Shown piece after piece: positions 6,917 through 15,306 of a stretch of DNA of 64,000 nt. The stretch is from Mycobacterium paraterrae (GTDB lineage: Bacteria; Actinomycetota; Actinomycetes; Mycobacteriales; Mycobacteriaceae). The position numbers and the translations under genes are program-made. Where the stretch lies: the NCBI RefSeq assembly GCF_022430545.2, contig NZ_CP092488.2, positions 1,116,001 to 1,180,000 on the forward strand, given 5' to 3'. The stretch's first letter is position 1. Each line of letters starts with the position of its first letter. Below the pieces are notes generated by a model. That model saw nothing but the letters and a program-made list of their open reading frames with translations, had not been told where the DNA came from and did no database searches.

Positions 6917-8038
6917 GTGGGCGATGTGGCGCGGGTGCTTGGGCTGGCGGGGCATCTTGGCCGTGGACTGCAGCGGGTAGCCACCGACGCCGTGGTCGGT
7001 CGGATGCGCTCGCTGCCACGATCGATCAAGGAGCTTGACGCGCAAGCACTCTCGAATATCATCGGCCACCGAGTTGCTTCGGCGGAGATCATCGCCGGCG
7101 ATGCCGGGACCTCGTCACGCGCGCGACTGGCGCTGACCGGCGACGGCGTCCCCGACTCCGTGTTCGTCAAAATGCCCGCCACGACCATCGCGACCCGGCT
7201 GATGGGCGAATTGGGCCGTCTTGCCCACACCGAAGTGATGTTCTATCGCGAGTTGGCGCCGCAATTGACTGGCTTACCCGAGTCCTACGGTTCTGCGTTC
7301 GATCCCCTGACGGGCCGCTTTGTGCTGGTGCTGGAAGATCTCGCGGTCGACCCGTGCGTCTTTCCTGACACCCTGCATCCGCTCGACCGGGATCAGGCGG
7401 CCAAGATCGTCGAATTACTCGCCACGTTGCATGCGACATTCTGGGAACGTCTACCCACCAAGGCAAGGCGCTGGATGTACTCCGCGTCGGATGACGACAC
7501 CTCTCTGCTGACCGGCCCACTGCTGAACACGTCGGCCCGGCGCTTGGCCGAGCGAACCTCGATCGCCGTCGACAACGGTCGTTTCATTATCGACAACTAC
7601 CGCGCGGTAGCCAAAATCATTGACCGACAACCGAACACGGTGATGCACGGTGACGCACACCCCGGCAACGTCTACTTCCGCGATGGCCAGGCCGGGTTGC
7701 TCGACTGGCAGGCAGTCCGTCGCGGGCATCCCGGACGTGAACTGTCCTACACCCTGATCACCGGCATGACCACCGCCGACCGTCGGTCCTGCCAACGCGA
7801 ACTGCTGTCCCTCTACCGCCAAGCGCTGGCGGCCGCGGGCGGACCGGAGTTGGACGCCGAGGAGCTATGGCTGCGCTACCGGCAGGCCGCACTGTACGCC
7901 TACGTCGCCCCGCTGATCACCGCTGGCATGGGCGGCATGCAAGACGAAAGCATTGCGCTAGAAGGGGTTCGACGCGGGGTGGCCGCGCTGGCCGATTTGG
8001 AGACCGTCACCGCACTGCGGACATCGTTGGCATCGTAG
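6917..8038 (+). CDS. Aminoglycoside-phosphotransferase-like (APH/choline-kinase fold) protein
   Basis: A 373-aa kinase-fold protein. The phosphotransferase loop VMHGDAHPGNVYF (Brenner motif HxDxxxxN) and the metal-binding segment GLLDWQAVRRG place it in the APH superfamily, in the branch of mycobacterial proteins annotated as phosphotransferases rather than true drug-resistance enzymes. An upstream segment FVLVLEDL is the N-lobe hinge. The substrate is unknown. The GTG start at 6917 has no strong ribosome-binding site, and an internal start is possible. The gene is followed after 11 nt by the metallo-hydrolase, probably in one operon. Confidence 0.8.
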   Translation: MGDVARVLGLAGHLGRGLQRVATDAVVGRMRSLPRSIKELDAQALSNIIGHRVASAEIIAGDAGTSSRARLALTGDGVPDSVFVKMPATTIATRLMGELGRLAHTEVMFYRELAPQLTGLPESYGSAFDPLTGRFVLVLEDLAVDPCVFPDTLHPLDRDQAAKIVELLATLHATFWERLPTKARRWMYSASDDDTSLLTGPLLNTSARRLAERTSIAVDNGRFIIDNYRAVAKIIDRQPNTVMHGDAHPGNVYFRDGQAGLLDWQAVRRGHPGRELSYTLITGMTTADRRSCQRELLSLYRQALAAAGGPELDAEELWLRYRQAALYAYVAPLITAGMGGMQDESIALEGVRRGVAALADLETVTALRTSLAS

Positions 8039-8049
8039 ATTCACTACCC

Positions 8050-8796
8050 ATGCGGTTGACGGTCCTCGGCAGCGGCGGATGGATTCCCACCAGCTCCCGC
8101 CAGACCAGCTGTTATCTGATCACATCTGGGCCCGAGGCATTGATTCTGGATGCCGGAACGGGTCTCGGCACCCTGCATATCAATCCGTCCTTGCTCGACG
8201 GCGTCGAAAAAGTCACCGTGGCGCTCAGTCACTTCCATCTGGATCATGTGACCGGGCTCGGCTTCCTCAGCGCCCGCGCATTGGAGAATCGAGAACTCAC
8301 CATCGCCGGTCCGGGTTCGTTGGCCTACGGCCGGCCAACCCGATCGATCGTTGAGCAGCAACTGCTCGCTCCCCCTTTCCAGACGACGTCGCCCCTCGCC
8401 TCGGCACGCTGGGCGGAGCTGGGCTGGGACACGTTGGGCTTCGCCGGGCACGAGATCCAGGTCTGGGAGCAGACCCGTCACCCGCTGCCCTCCGCCGGCT
8501 TCCGGGTCGGGGACCTCATCGCCTACTGCACCGATACCGAGTTCGACCCGCAGACCATCCGGCGGGTGGCAGGCGTGGCGACCTTGCTCCACGAGGCGTG
8601 GGAGCCACGCGGAGCGGAGCGCGGCCACACCTCGGGCGAGGAGGCCGGCACGGTCGCCGCCGAGGCCGGAGTGTCACGGCTGATGATCACGCACAACCAT
8701 CCCCTGCCGGGTGTTGCCAAACGCACCGCGCAGGCCGCCCAAGCCCGCTTCGATGCGGCGTTCGCGGCCGCCGACGGAGCGATTCTGGAGCTCTAG
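8050..8796 (+). CDS. Metallo-beta-lactamase-fold hydrolase (RNase Z-like branch)
   Basis: A 248-aa MBL-fold protein. It starts with the family strand MRLTVLGSGG, carries the zinc motif SHFHLDHVTG (HxHxDH), a later Asp in YCTDTEF and a C-terminal His in ITHNHP. This pattern is that of the RNase Z/arylsulfatase/phosphodiesterase-like MBL group rather than of beta-lactamases. No signal peptide. The ATG at 8050 begins the conserved sequence. It probably shares a transcript with the upstream kinase-like gene. The substrate cannot be inferred. Confidence 0.85.
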   Translation: MRLTVLGSGGWIPTSSRQTSCYLITSGPEALILDAGTGLGTLHINPSLLDGVEKVTVALSHFHLDHVTGLGFLSARALENRELTIAGPGSLAYGRPTRSIVEQQLLAPPFQTTSPLASARWAELGWDTLGFAGHEIQVWEQTRHPLPSAGFRVGDLIAYCTDTEFDPQTIRRVAGVATLLHEAWEPRGAERGHTSGEEAGTVAAEAGVSRLMITHNHPLPGVAKRTAQAAQARFDAAFAAADGAILEL

Positions 8797-8815
8797 CAGC
8801 ACGATTTGGCCACAA

Positions 8816-8833
8816 TTGGTACGCCCCTACCAA
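8816..8833 (+). terminator. Weak hairpin after the metallo-hydrolase gene
   Basis: TTGGTA (8816-8821) pairs with TACCAA (8828-8833) around a 6-nt loop, 20 nt after the stop codon. It has a 6-bp stem and no U tract, so it is only a candidate terminator. Confidence 0.3.
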
Positions 8834-8840
8834 AACCGCG

Positions 8841-8957
8841 TGACTGGATGTCACTGCAGCTCAAGATAATTTTTGACGTGGATGTCAAAATCGGGCGGTT
8901 ACTTGGGTCACAAACCGGGCCTCAGCGAGGTGCCGCATACTTGACGGCAAGTGTCAA
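8841..8957. promoter_or_regulatory. Three TGAC-N(5-7)-GTCA dyads in the promoter region of the LCP gene
   Basis: TGAC-tggat-GTCA (8841-8853), TTTTGAC-gtggat-GTCAAAA (8871-8890, 7-bp arms) and TTGAC-ggcaagt-GTCAA (8941-8957) lie within 117 nt of the 216-nt gap before the LCP gene. The shared half-site TTGAC/GTCAA suggests an operator cluster for one regulator. TTGAC is also the -35 consensus, so overlapping promoters are possible. No known regulator is assigned. Confidence 0.4.
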
Positions 8958-9012
8958 ACAGCGCGCGCTCAATTCATCCCGGGTCAGGCGCAAACCCCAA
9001 AATTCAGCCGAG

Positions 9013-10581
9013 ATGGTCATGGGAGACCTGCAGCGAACCAACCCCAAGCATCGCCTCCGTGCGACGACGCCCAAGAAGCGGCGCCGCACGCTGGCACATG
9101 CCGCGGGCGCGGTGATCGCGGTCGCGGCGCTGCTCGTCACGGCCTCCGGCTATTGGATGGCGCACGGCATGCTCAGCGGCATCACCGTCTCCCAGGCCCT
9201 TGGCGCCGAGGACCCAAAGTCGACCGGCAACGGGATGAACATCCTGCTGATTGGATTGGATTCGCGGAAGGACCAAAACGGCGACGATCTGCCGTGGAGC
9301 CTGCTGAAGCACCTGCACGCCGGCGATTCCGACGACGGCGGCTACAACACCAACACGTTGATCCTGGCGCACGTCGGTCCTGACGACAAAGTCTCCGCCT
9401 TCTCCATCCCCCGCGACGACTGGGTGTCGTGGAACGGCGTGCCCGGCTACAACCACATCAAGATCAAAGAGGCCTACGGCCTGACTAAGCAGTACGTCGA
9501 GCAGAAAATGATCAACAAGGGCGTCAGCGACCAAAAGGAACTCGAGACCAAGGGCCGCGAGGCCGCCCGCGCCGCGACACTCAAAGCGGTCCGGAAGCTG
9601 ACGGGAGTGCCCATCGACTATTTCGCCGAAGTCAACCTGGCCGGCTTCTACGATTTGGCCAGCAGCCTGGGCGGCGTCGACGTCTGCCTCAAGCACGCCG
9701 TCTACGACGAATACTCCGGTGCCGACTTCCCGGCGGGCCGCCAGCGGCTGGATGCCGCGCAGGCGCTGGCGTTTGTCCGGCAGCGCCACGGCTTGGAGAA
9801 CGGGGACCTGGACCGGACACACCGCCAGCAGGCATTCCTCTCGTCGGTCATGCACCAACTCCAGGACGCGGGCACCTTCACCAATATCGGGAAGCTGAAG
9901 GACCTGATGGCGGTGGCGCGAAAGGACGTCGTGCTGTCGTCGGGCTGGGACGAGGACATGTTCCGCAGAATGGGTGCGCTGGCCGGCGGGTCAGTCGAAT
10001 ACCGAACCTTGCCCGTGGTTCGCTACGACAACATCAACGGCCAGGACGTCAACATCGTCGACCCTGCGGCGATCAAGGCCGAGGTGGCTGCGGCATTCGG
10101 CACATCCTCGTCGTCGACGACGTCGACCACTGTCGAGGCGCCGAGCCCGTCGACCGTCGTCGACGTGGTGAACGCCAGTAGCGTCGGCGGTCTCGCCAGC
10201 AAGGTGGCCCGCACGTTGAAGCACGACGGATACACCACCGGCTCGGTTCGCGACCGGGTCAAAGGCGAACCCACCACCACCACAATCGAATACGGGCCCG
10301 GCGCCGACTCCGACGCGCGCGAGGTCGCCAGCCTGCTGGGCATCGATGCGCCCGGCAAGGCCAATCGGACATTGCAATATGGGCACGTTCAGGTGGTGGT
10401 CGACGACAATTTCTCGATGCCCACCCAGGATGAGTCGCTGTCGGAGACGACCACCGAATCCACCACGGCGCCAGACCTTTACGGCAACTACAAGTGGAGG
10501 TCGAGCATGACCACCACGACCGACCCGACGCCCGACCGGGGAGTGCCGATCGACGGGGGCGGCGTCCCCTGCGTGAATTGA
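9013..10581 (+). CDS. LytR-CpsA-Psr (LCP) family ligase with LytR_C domain
   Basis: A 522-aa membrane-anchored LCP protein. LCP enzymes transfer arabinogalactan or other undecaprenyl-linked polymers to peptidoglycan outside the membrane. A basic N-terminus is followed by one transmembrane helix (about 30-52). The LCP catalytic domain begins NILLIGLDSR and includes NTNTLILAHV, the arginine motif SIPRDDWV, and FVRQRHGLENGDLDRTHRQQ. A Ser/Thr linker leads to a LytR_C domain (about 375-465, VVDVVNASSVGGLASKVA) and a Thr-rich tail. ATG 9013 (or 9019) is preferred because the in-frame extension to 8806 contains the dyads. It may correspond to Mtb cpsA (Rv3484), which lies near otsA. Confidence 0.87.
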   Translation: MVMGDLQRTNPKHRLRATTPKKRRRTLAHAAGAVIAVAALLVTASGYWMAHGMLSGITVSQALGAEDPKSTGNGMNILLIGLDSRKDQNGDDLPWSLLKHLHAGDSDDGGYNTNTLILAHVGPDDKVSAFSIPRDDWVSWNGVPGYNHIKIKEAYGLTKQYVEQKMINKGVSDQKELETKGREAARAATLKAVRKLTGVPIDYFAEVNLAGFYDLASSLGGVDVCLKHAVYDEYSGADFPAGRQRLDAAQALAFVRQRHGLENGDLDRTHRQQAFLSSVMHQLQDAGTFTNIGKLKDLMAVARKDVVLSSGWDEDMFRRMGALAGGSVEYRTLPVVRYDNINGQDVNIVDPAAIKAEVAAAFGTSSSSTTSTTVEAPSPSTVVDVVNASSVGGLASKVARTLKHDGYTTGSVRDRVKGEPTTTTIEYGPGADSDAREVASLLGIDAPGKANRTLQYGHVQVVVDDNFSMPTQDESLSETTTESTTAPDLYGNYKWRSSMTTTTDPTPDRGVPIDGGGVPCVN

Positions 10582-10582
10582 C

Positions 10583-11449
10583 CTAGTCGCGCAGCAAGAA
10601 CGCCAGCACCGCGCTCTCGAACGCCTCTTTCGCCTCGATCATTGCCCAGTGCCCGCAATTCGGAAACACGTGCAATTCGGCGTTGGGGATGGTTCGCATC
10701 GGGATCAGCGCCATGTCCAGGGGACTTACCCTGTCGTCGCGGCCCCAGGTGATGAGCGTCCGCGCCCGCACGCGATGCATCATCGCCCACGGCTGCGGTC
10801 CGTTGGAAGATTCCATCGTCTTCATCATCGCGGCAAACGCATCCTTGCCGTACATCCGTCGTGCACCGGCCAGGGTCTCCGGATCGGTTGCGTGAGTCCA
10901 CCTTTCCTCGATCAATTCCTCGGTCACTGTCGCCGGGTCGTAGACCATCGAATGTAACCACCGGACCAGTGCCTCGCGGCTGGGTTCGTCGGTGAACTCC
11001 TGCAACAGCCGGATGCCCTCCGCGGGACCGGGAGTGAGTACGTTGCGACCGATGCCGCCGATCGTCACCAGCCGACGCACCCGTTCGGGATGTGCGATCG
11101 CGTAGTTGATGCCGACTCCACCGCCCATTGAATTGCCAACGATGTCAACGGAGTCCAGACCCAGCCCTTCGACGAACCGGACCAGCGCATCGAGTGCGGT
11201 AACCATGGGATGGCCCCCGTAGTCGGCACTGACGCCGAAACCGGGGAACTCGAGAACCAGGCAGCGAAAAATCTCGGCGAAGGTGCCCAGCACACCACGG
11301 AAGTTTCGCCAACCGGTCACTCCCGGCCCGGAACCGTGCAACAAGACGAGCGGCGGTCCGTCACTCGGTCCCGCTTGGTGGTAGCGCAGTACGCCTGGAT
11401 CAGTGGCGATTTCCCGTAGCGTGCTCTCGTATGTGAAATCCGTTGTCAC
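10583..11449 (-). CDS. Alpha/beta-hydrolase, meta-cleavage-product hydrolase type (HsaD/BphD-like)
   Basis: A 288-aa alpha/beta-hydrolase resembling C-C bond hydrolases that act on extradiol ring-cleavage products (HsaD, BphD). The oxyanion segment is LLHGSGPGVTGW, the nucleophile Ser107 lies in GNSMGGG, the acid is in TWGRDDRVSP and the base His is in NCGHWAM, all in family order. The GTG start (11449) overlaps the stop of the upstream SDR, so the two are translationally coupled. With the HsaA- and HsaC-like genes nearby it supplies the last step of a ring-opening sequence. The stop is 1 nt from that of the convergent LCP gene. Its exact substrate is unknown. Confidence 0.85.
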   Translation of the reverse strand: MTTDFTYESTLREIATDPGVLRYHQAGPSDGPPLVLLHGSGPGVTGWRNFRGVLGTFAEIFRCLVLEFPGFGVSADYGGHPMVTALDALVRFVEGLGLDSVDIVGNSMGGGVGINYAIAHPERVRRLVTIGGIGRNVLTPGPAEGIRLLQEFTDEPSREALVRWLHSMVYDPATVTEELIEERWTHATDPETLAGARRMYGKDAFAAMMKTMESSNGPQPWAMMHRVRARTLITWGRDDRVSPLDMALIPMRTIPNAELHVFPNCGHWAMIEAKEAFESAVLAFLLRD

Positions 11450-12237
11450 GCGTGCGTTCCGCCGTCGATCCGGATTTCGGTGCCGGTGATGAACGCCCCG
11501 TCGTCGGACACCAGCATCGCGATGACGCCAGCGACGGCCGCAGGACTCGCCATTCCCGTGCCACTGGATTCCTCGGTCGTGGGCAGGATCGGCATCAGCC
11601 GGGTGAACAGTCCCCAGTCCGCGTCCTGCGGGATGTATCCGCCTGTGGCATCGGTGATTCCGGACTTGATGCTTCCAGGTGCGACACACACGGCCCGAAG
11701 CCCTTTGCTGGCATACTCCAGCGCCAATGCGTGGGTAAAGGATTGGACGCCACCCTTGCTCGCCGCGTAGGCGGCCATGTAGGGGTGTGCGAACGATGCT
11801 GAGGTGGAACTGAAGTTGACGATCGCGCTACGCGGATTGCCCAACAGAGTTGGCAGCGCTTCGCGAACCACCAGGAAGGTGCCTGTCAGATTGACCGTGA
11901 TGATCTGGTTCCACTGCTCGAGCGACATTTGCTCGGTGTGCACGGCTCGCAGGATTCCGGCGGCGTTGACCACCGAATGCAGCCCGCCCAGCGTGTCAAC
12001 GGCGTTGCGCACGCCATCGACCACCGAGCTTTCGTCGCCGACGTTCATTTCCAGCAGGATCAGACGATCATCGTTGCCGGCTTCGGCTGCCTTCGCACGG
12101 GTCTTCTCCAATCCATCGGTGACGACGTCGGCCGCGACGACGGTGGCCCCCTCTTCCAACAGCCGCAGCGCGGTTGCCTGCCCGATACCCGAGGCGGCGC
12201 CGGTTACCAGGATCCGGTTGCTCGTCAATCGCTTCAT
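11446..12237 (-). CDS. Short-chain dehydrogenase/reductase
   Basis: A 263-aa classical SDR with TGAASGIG (12-19), the NAAG motif near 91, and catalytic Tyr157/Lys161 (YAASK) with serine around 143. It ends with GTEIRIDGGTHA. It is clearly paralogous to the SDR at 27187-28002: both have NAAGILR, FAHPYM..YAASKGG and a GSI.SG.TD.TG segment. Hydroxysteroid dehydrogenase activity is plausible from context but not provable. It is upstream of, and coupled to, the HsaD-like hydrolase. A weak KstR-like sequence (TATAACGTATTTCA, core GTT replaced by ATT) lies at 12263-12276, about 26 nt before the start; I regard it as unproven. Confidence 0.87.
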   Translation of the reverse strand: MKRLTSNRILVTGAASGIGQATALRLLEEGATVVAADVVTDGLEKTRAKAAEAGNDDRLILLEMNVGDESSVVDGVRNAVDTLGGLHSVVNAAGILRAVHTEQMSLEQWNQIITVNLTGTFLVVREALPTLLGNPRSAIVNFSSTSASFAHPYMAAYAASKGGVQSFTHALALEYASKGLRAVCVAPGSIKSGITDATGGYIPQDADWGLFTRLMPILPTTEESSGTGMASPAAVAGVIAMLVSDDGAFITGTEIRIDGGTHA

Positions 12238-12345
12238 CTGCGCTCCTCTACTGTCGTTGGCCTATAACGTATTTCAGAGCCAGACCTGCGGTTCATTCCC
12301 GTCGACGGCGATCTCGGCACCACCCTGTCGTCGGGCTGCGCAGAA

Positions 12346-13959
12346 TTAGTTTGCATAACAACGGAATCCTTTGTACCCGGCGTTGGCCACATCGGCACAG
12401 ATGTCGTTGTAGGCAGCGAAACCGCCGATGAACAGCATGAAAACCCTTGGTTTGCCTGGAACGTTCGCCCCCATGTACCAGGAGTCAGCCTTCACGAACA
12501 GCGATTCCTCCGCCCGACGCGCCAGTTCAGCCGACCAGCCGTCCACTGCGTCCGTGGTCGGTTCCATTGCGCAATAACCGTGTCTGTCGAGATAACTAAT
12601 GGCGTCAGCGATCCAGTTCACCTGTGCCTCAGCGTGCAAAACCATGTTGGCCAATACTGCGGGCGCACCAGGCCCAGAGACCAGGAAAAGGTTCGGGAAT
12701 CCATCGACACCCAACCCCAGGTAGGTCCTTGGTCCATGTGCCCAGTCATCCCGTAGTCGAACACCCCCACGACCGGCGATGTCAATCCGAGCCAGAGCTC
12801 CTGTCATCGCATCGAATCCCGTTGCAAGCACTATGGAATCGACATCGTAACGTGCGTCGGTGGTGCAGATACCGCTTCGGTCAATGCGTTCGATTGGAGT
12901 CTCACGCACGCTCACCAAACTTACATTGGGGCGATTGAATGTCTGAAAGTAATTGCTGTCAGTGCAGATTCGTTTGGTGCCGATCGGGTGGTCGACTGGG
13001 ATCAGCCGGTCGGCGAGAGCGGGATCGTTGATGACGGCGCGAACCTTCTCCTCGTAGAATTTCCGGGCCTCGTCGTTGGCGGCCAGGTTGGTCAATTGGT
13101 CGGGGAAGGTCTTGGAGTACAGCACACCGCCGAGTTGCCAACGCTTCTCGAATGCTTCACGACGTTCCTGGGGATCGTGTTCCAGCGTCGGCCGGGAAGC
13201 GGTGACGTGGGGCGAACCACCGCCGCTGCGCCACGATCGTCGACGTCGCTCGGGATAGGTCGCTTTGATCTCGTCGAGGTCTTCGCCTGAAAGCGGCTTG
13301 TTGCCGGCCGGGACACTGTAATTTGCGGTGCGCTGAAAGACGTAGAGGTGGGCCGCCTGCTCGGCGAAAATCGGGATCGACTGGATGCCTGAGGATCCGG
13401 TGCCGATCACCGCGAGCCTCTTGCCCGTGAAGTCGACGGGATCATGCGGCCAGTTCGCGGTGTGGTAGACCTCGCCGCCGAAATCTCCCAGGCCTGTAAA
13501 GCTCGGCGTCAGGGGTGCCGAAAGCGAGCCGGTCGCCATCACGCAGAAACGGGCGTTGACCACGTCACCGCTGGCGGTGGTCAGCGCCCACCGTGACGCG
13601 CATTCGTCGAACACGGCTGACACCACCCGCTCGTTGAAGGTCATATCGCGACGAAGGGCGAGCTTGTCGGCGACCCAATTCAGGTAGCGAAGGATCTCAG
13701 CCTGGGTCGCGTACTTCTCGGTCCAGACCCACTCTTGCTGAAGCTCGTCGGAAAACGAGTACGAGTAGTCCACGCTCTCGACGTCGCAGCGTGCGCCGGG
13801 ATATCGGTTGTAGTACCAGGTACCGCCGAGATCGGGCGCCGACTCGAGCACCCGCACCGAAAGGCCTTGGTCGCGCAATTTGTGCAGCGCGTAGAGACCG
13901 GCGAACCCGGCGCCCACAACCACTGCGTCGAGAGGTTCATTAGCCGTCACAAGTGGCAC
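12346..13959 (-). CDS. Flavin-dependent Baeyer-Villiger-type monooxygenase
   Basis: A 537-aa class B flavoprotein monooxygenase that would insert oxygen next to a ketone using FAD and NADPH. It has two Rossmann motifs, GAGFAG (about 16-21) and GTGSSG (middle), bracketing the BVMO fingerprint F-x-G-x3-H-x3-W-P as FGGEVYHTANWP. The N-terminal region resembles cyclohexanone and steroid monooxygenases (DLGGTWYYNRYPGARCD). It is transcribed toward the SDR/HsaD-like pair (108-nt gap) and divergently from the HsaA-like gene. A ketone-bearing steroid or terpenoid is a reasonable substrate guess. ATG 13959 is used. Confidence 0.9.
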   Translation of the reverse strand: MPLVTANEPLDAVVVGAGFAGLYALHKLRDQGLSVRVLESAPDLGGTWYYNRYPGARCDVESVDYSYSFSDELQQEWVWTEKYATQAEILRYLNWVADKLALRRDMTFNERVVSAVFDECASRWALTTASGDVVNARFCVMATGSLSAPLTPSFTGLGDFGGEVYHTANWPHDPVDFTGKRLAVIGTGSSGIQSIPIFAEQAAHLYVFQRTANYSVPAGNKPLSGEDLDEIKATYPERRRRSWRSGGGSPHVTASRPTLEHDPQERREAFEKRWQLGGVLYSKTFPDQLTNLAANDEARKFYEEKVRAVINDPALADRLIPVDHPIGTKRICTDSNYFQTFNRPNVSLVSVRETPIERIDRSGICTTDARYDVDSIVLATGFDAMTGALARIDIAGRGGVRLRDDWAHGPRTYLGLGVDGFPNLFLVSGPGAPAVLANMVLHAEAQVNWIADAISYLDRHGYCAMEPTTDAVDGWSAELARRAEESLFVKADSWYMGANVPGKPRVFMLFIGGFAAYNDICADVANAGYKGFRCYAN

Positions 13960-14109
13960 TTTAAGGAAGTCAGCGCCGCAACTACGGCGGTTTCCCGGTC
14001 ATCGGACATGACAATCGCCGAGGTTTGTGCCCGCTCATCGGGAACGCCAGCGGACAACAGTTGCACTGCGGTAAACCATCGGTAGGCCTACACACCGAAG
14101 GACGACATC
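13960..14109. promoter_or_regulatory. Divergent promoter region between the BVMO and the HsaA-like gene
   Basis: These 150 nt separate divergent catabolic genes. Two short palindromes are visible: CAAC-A-GTTG (14055-14063) and GTAGGCCTAC (14082-14091), the latter 19 nt before the HsaA-like ATG. No TnnAACnnGTTnnA KstR motif is present. They are candidate operators for the cluster's own IclR or PadR regulator. Confidence 0.4.
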
Positions 14110-15294
14110 ATGAGCGAACGTGTACTCGACCGAGTGATGGACTTGGCCGACCAACTGCGTGACCAAGCCGCTGAGGCAGAACAGATCGGACGGCTCACCG
14201 ACGGTACCGTCAAGATGATGAAATCGGCCGGACTGATCCGGCTGCTACAGCCCAAGCAATATCAAGGATTCGAAGTTCATCCGCGCGAATTCGCCGAAAC
14301 CGTCATGGCGACCGCGGCTCTCGATCCCGCCGCCGGGTGGATTGTCGGTGTGGTCGGTGTGCACCCGTATCAGTTGGCCTACGCAGATCCCAAAGTGGCC
14401 GCCGAAGTGTGGGCCGACGACGTCGACACCTGGATGGCCTCGCCCTACGCCCCCCAGGGGGTAGCGCGGCCCGTCGACGGGGGTTACATCTTCAACGGCC
14501 GCTGGCAGTTCAGTTCCGGCACCGACCACTGCGACTGGATCATCCTGGGCGCAATGCTCGGCGACGACGCGGGCGTGCCGCTCATGCCGCCACAGATGCT
14601 GCACATGGTCCTGCCGCGCAGGGACTATCACATCGTCGACGATTCATGGAACGTGGTGGGGCTTCGAGGAACCGGCTCCAAGGACGTCATCGTCAAGGAC
14701 GCGTTCGTCCCGTCGTATCGGACGATGGACGCCACCAAGGTGATGGATGGCAGCGCGCAACGCGAAGCGGGTATGACCGAGCCGCTCTATTTGATGCCGT
14801 GGTCGACGATGTTCCCGCTGGGTATTTCGGCGGCGACCATCGGGATTGCCGAGGGTGCACTGGCCGCGCATCTGGACTATCAGCGGGAGCGTATCGGTGC
14901 CACGGGGACAGCAATCAAGGACGATCCCTATGTCATGCACGCCATCGGCGAAGCAGCGGCCGACATCAATGCTGCACGCCAGGAATTGCTGGCCAACGCC
15001 GACAGGGTTTACGGCATGGTCGCTGCCGGCAGAGAGGTTTCATTCGCCGACCGCGCCGCCGGGCGCCGTACGCAGATCCGCGCTGTGTGGCGCGCGGTGT
15101 CGGCAGTCGACGAGATTTTTGCCCGCTCAGGAGGCAATGCGGCCCGGATGGACAAGCCGCTGCAACGCTATTGGCGCGACGTACACGTCGGCCAGCTGCA
15201 CGCCATCCACGTCCCCGGCACCGCGTACCACGCGTCAGCGCTGAGTTCACTGGGCATCGATCCGCCGGATGGCCCGCTGCGGGCCTTGATTTAG
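14110..15294 (+). CDS. Flavin-dependent hydroxylase, HsaA-like (acyl-CoA-dehydrogenase fold)
   Basis: A 394-aa protein of the group D flavin monooxygenases, aligning by eye along its whole length with Mtb HsaA (3-HSA 4-hydroxylase): LLQPKQYQGFEV, GWIVGVVGVHPY.LA, the flavin-pocket segment SSYAP-like ASPYAPQG, GRWQFSSGTDHCDW, VVGLRGTGSKDV, and the C-terminal QRYWRDVHVGQLHA. These enzymes need reduced flavin from a separate reductase (HsaB in Mtb); no reductase gene is present in this window. It is followed 12 nt later by the HsaC-like dioxygenase, so the product catechol would be the dioxygenase substrate. ATG 14110 follows AAGGACG, an acceptable ribosome-binding site. Confidence 0.9.
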   Translation: MSERVLDRVMDLADQLRDQAAEAEQIGRLTDGTVKMMKSAGLIRLLQPKQYQGFEVHPREFAETVMATAALDPAAGWIVGVVGVHPYQLAYADPKVAAEVWADDVDTWMASPYAPQGVARPVDGGYIFNGRWQFSSGTDHCDWIILGAMLGDDAGVPLMPPQMLHMVLPRRDYHIVDDSWNVVGLRGTGSKDVIVKDAFVPSYRTMDATKVMDGSAQREAGMTEPLYLMPWSTMFPLGISAATIGIAEGALAAHLDYQRERIGATGTAIKDDPYVMHAIGEAAADINAARQELLANADRVYGMVAAGREVSFADRAAGRRTQIRAVWRAVSAVDEIFARSGGNAARMDKPLQRYWRDVHVGQLHAIHVPGTAYHASALSSLGIDPPDGPLRALI

Positions 15295-15306
15295 GGAACC
15301 CGGTCG

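Noticed and set aside
6917..8038. Antibiotic-resistance aminoglycoside kinase
   Set aside because: Only the general phosphotransferase fold is supported; family members of this type in mycobacteria are not drug-modifying enzymes as far as known.
9004..9858. 284-aa open frame antisense to the LCP gene
   Set aside because: No recognisable motif; LCP signature on the other strand is unambiguous.
12263..12276. Possible KstR site upstream of the SDR at 11446-12237
   Set aside because: TATAACGTATTTCA lacks the conserved GTT half; not listed as a site.
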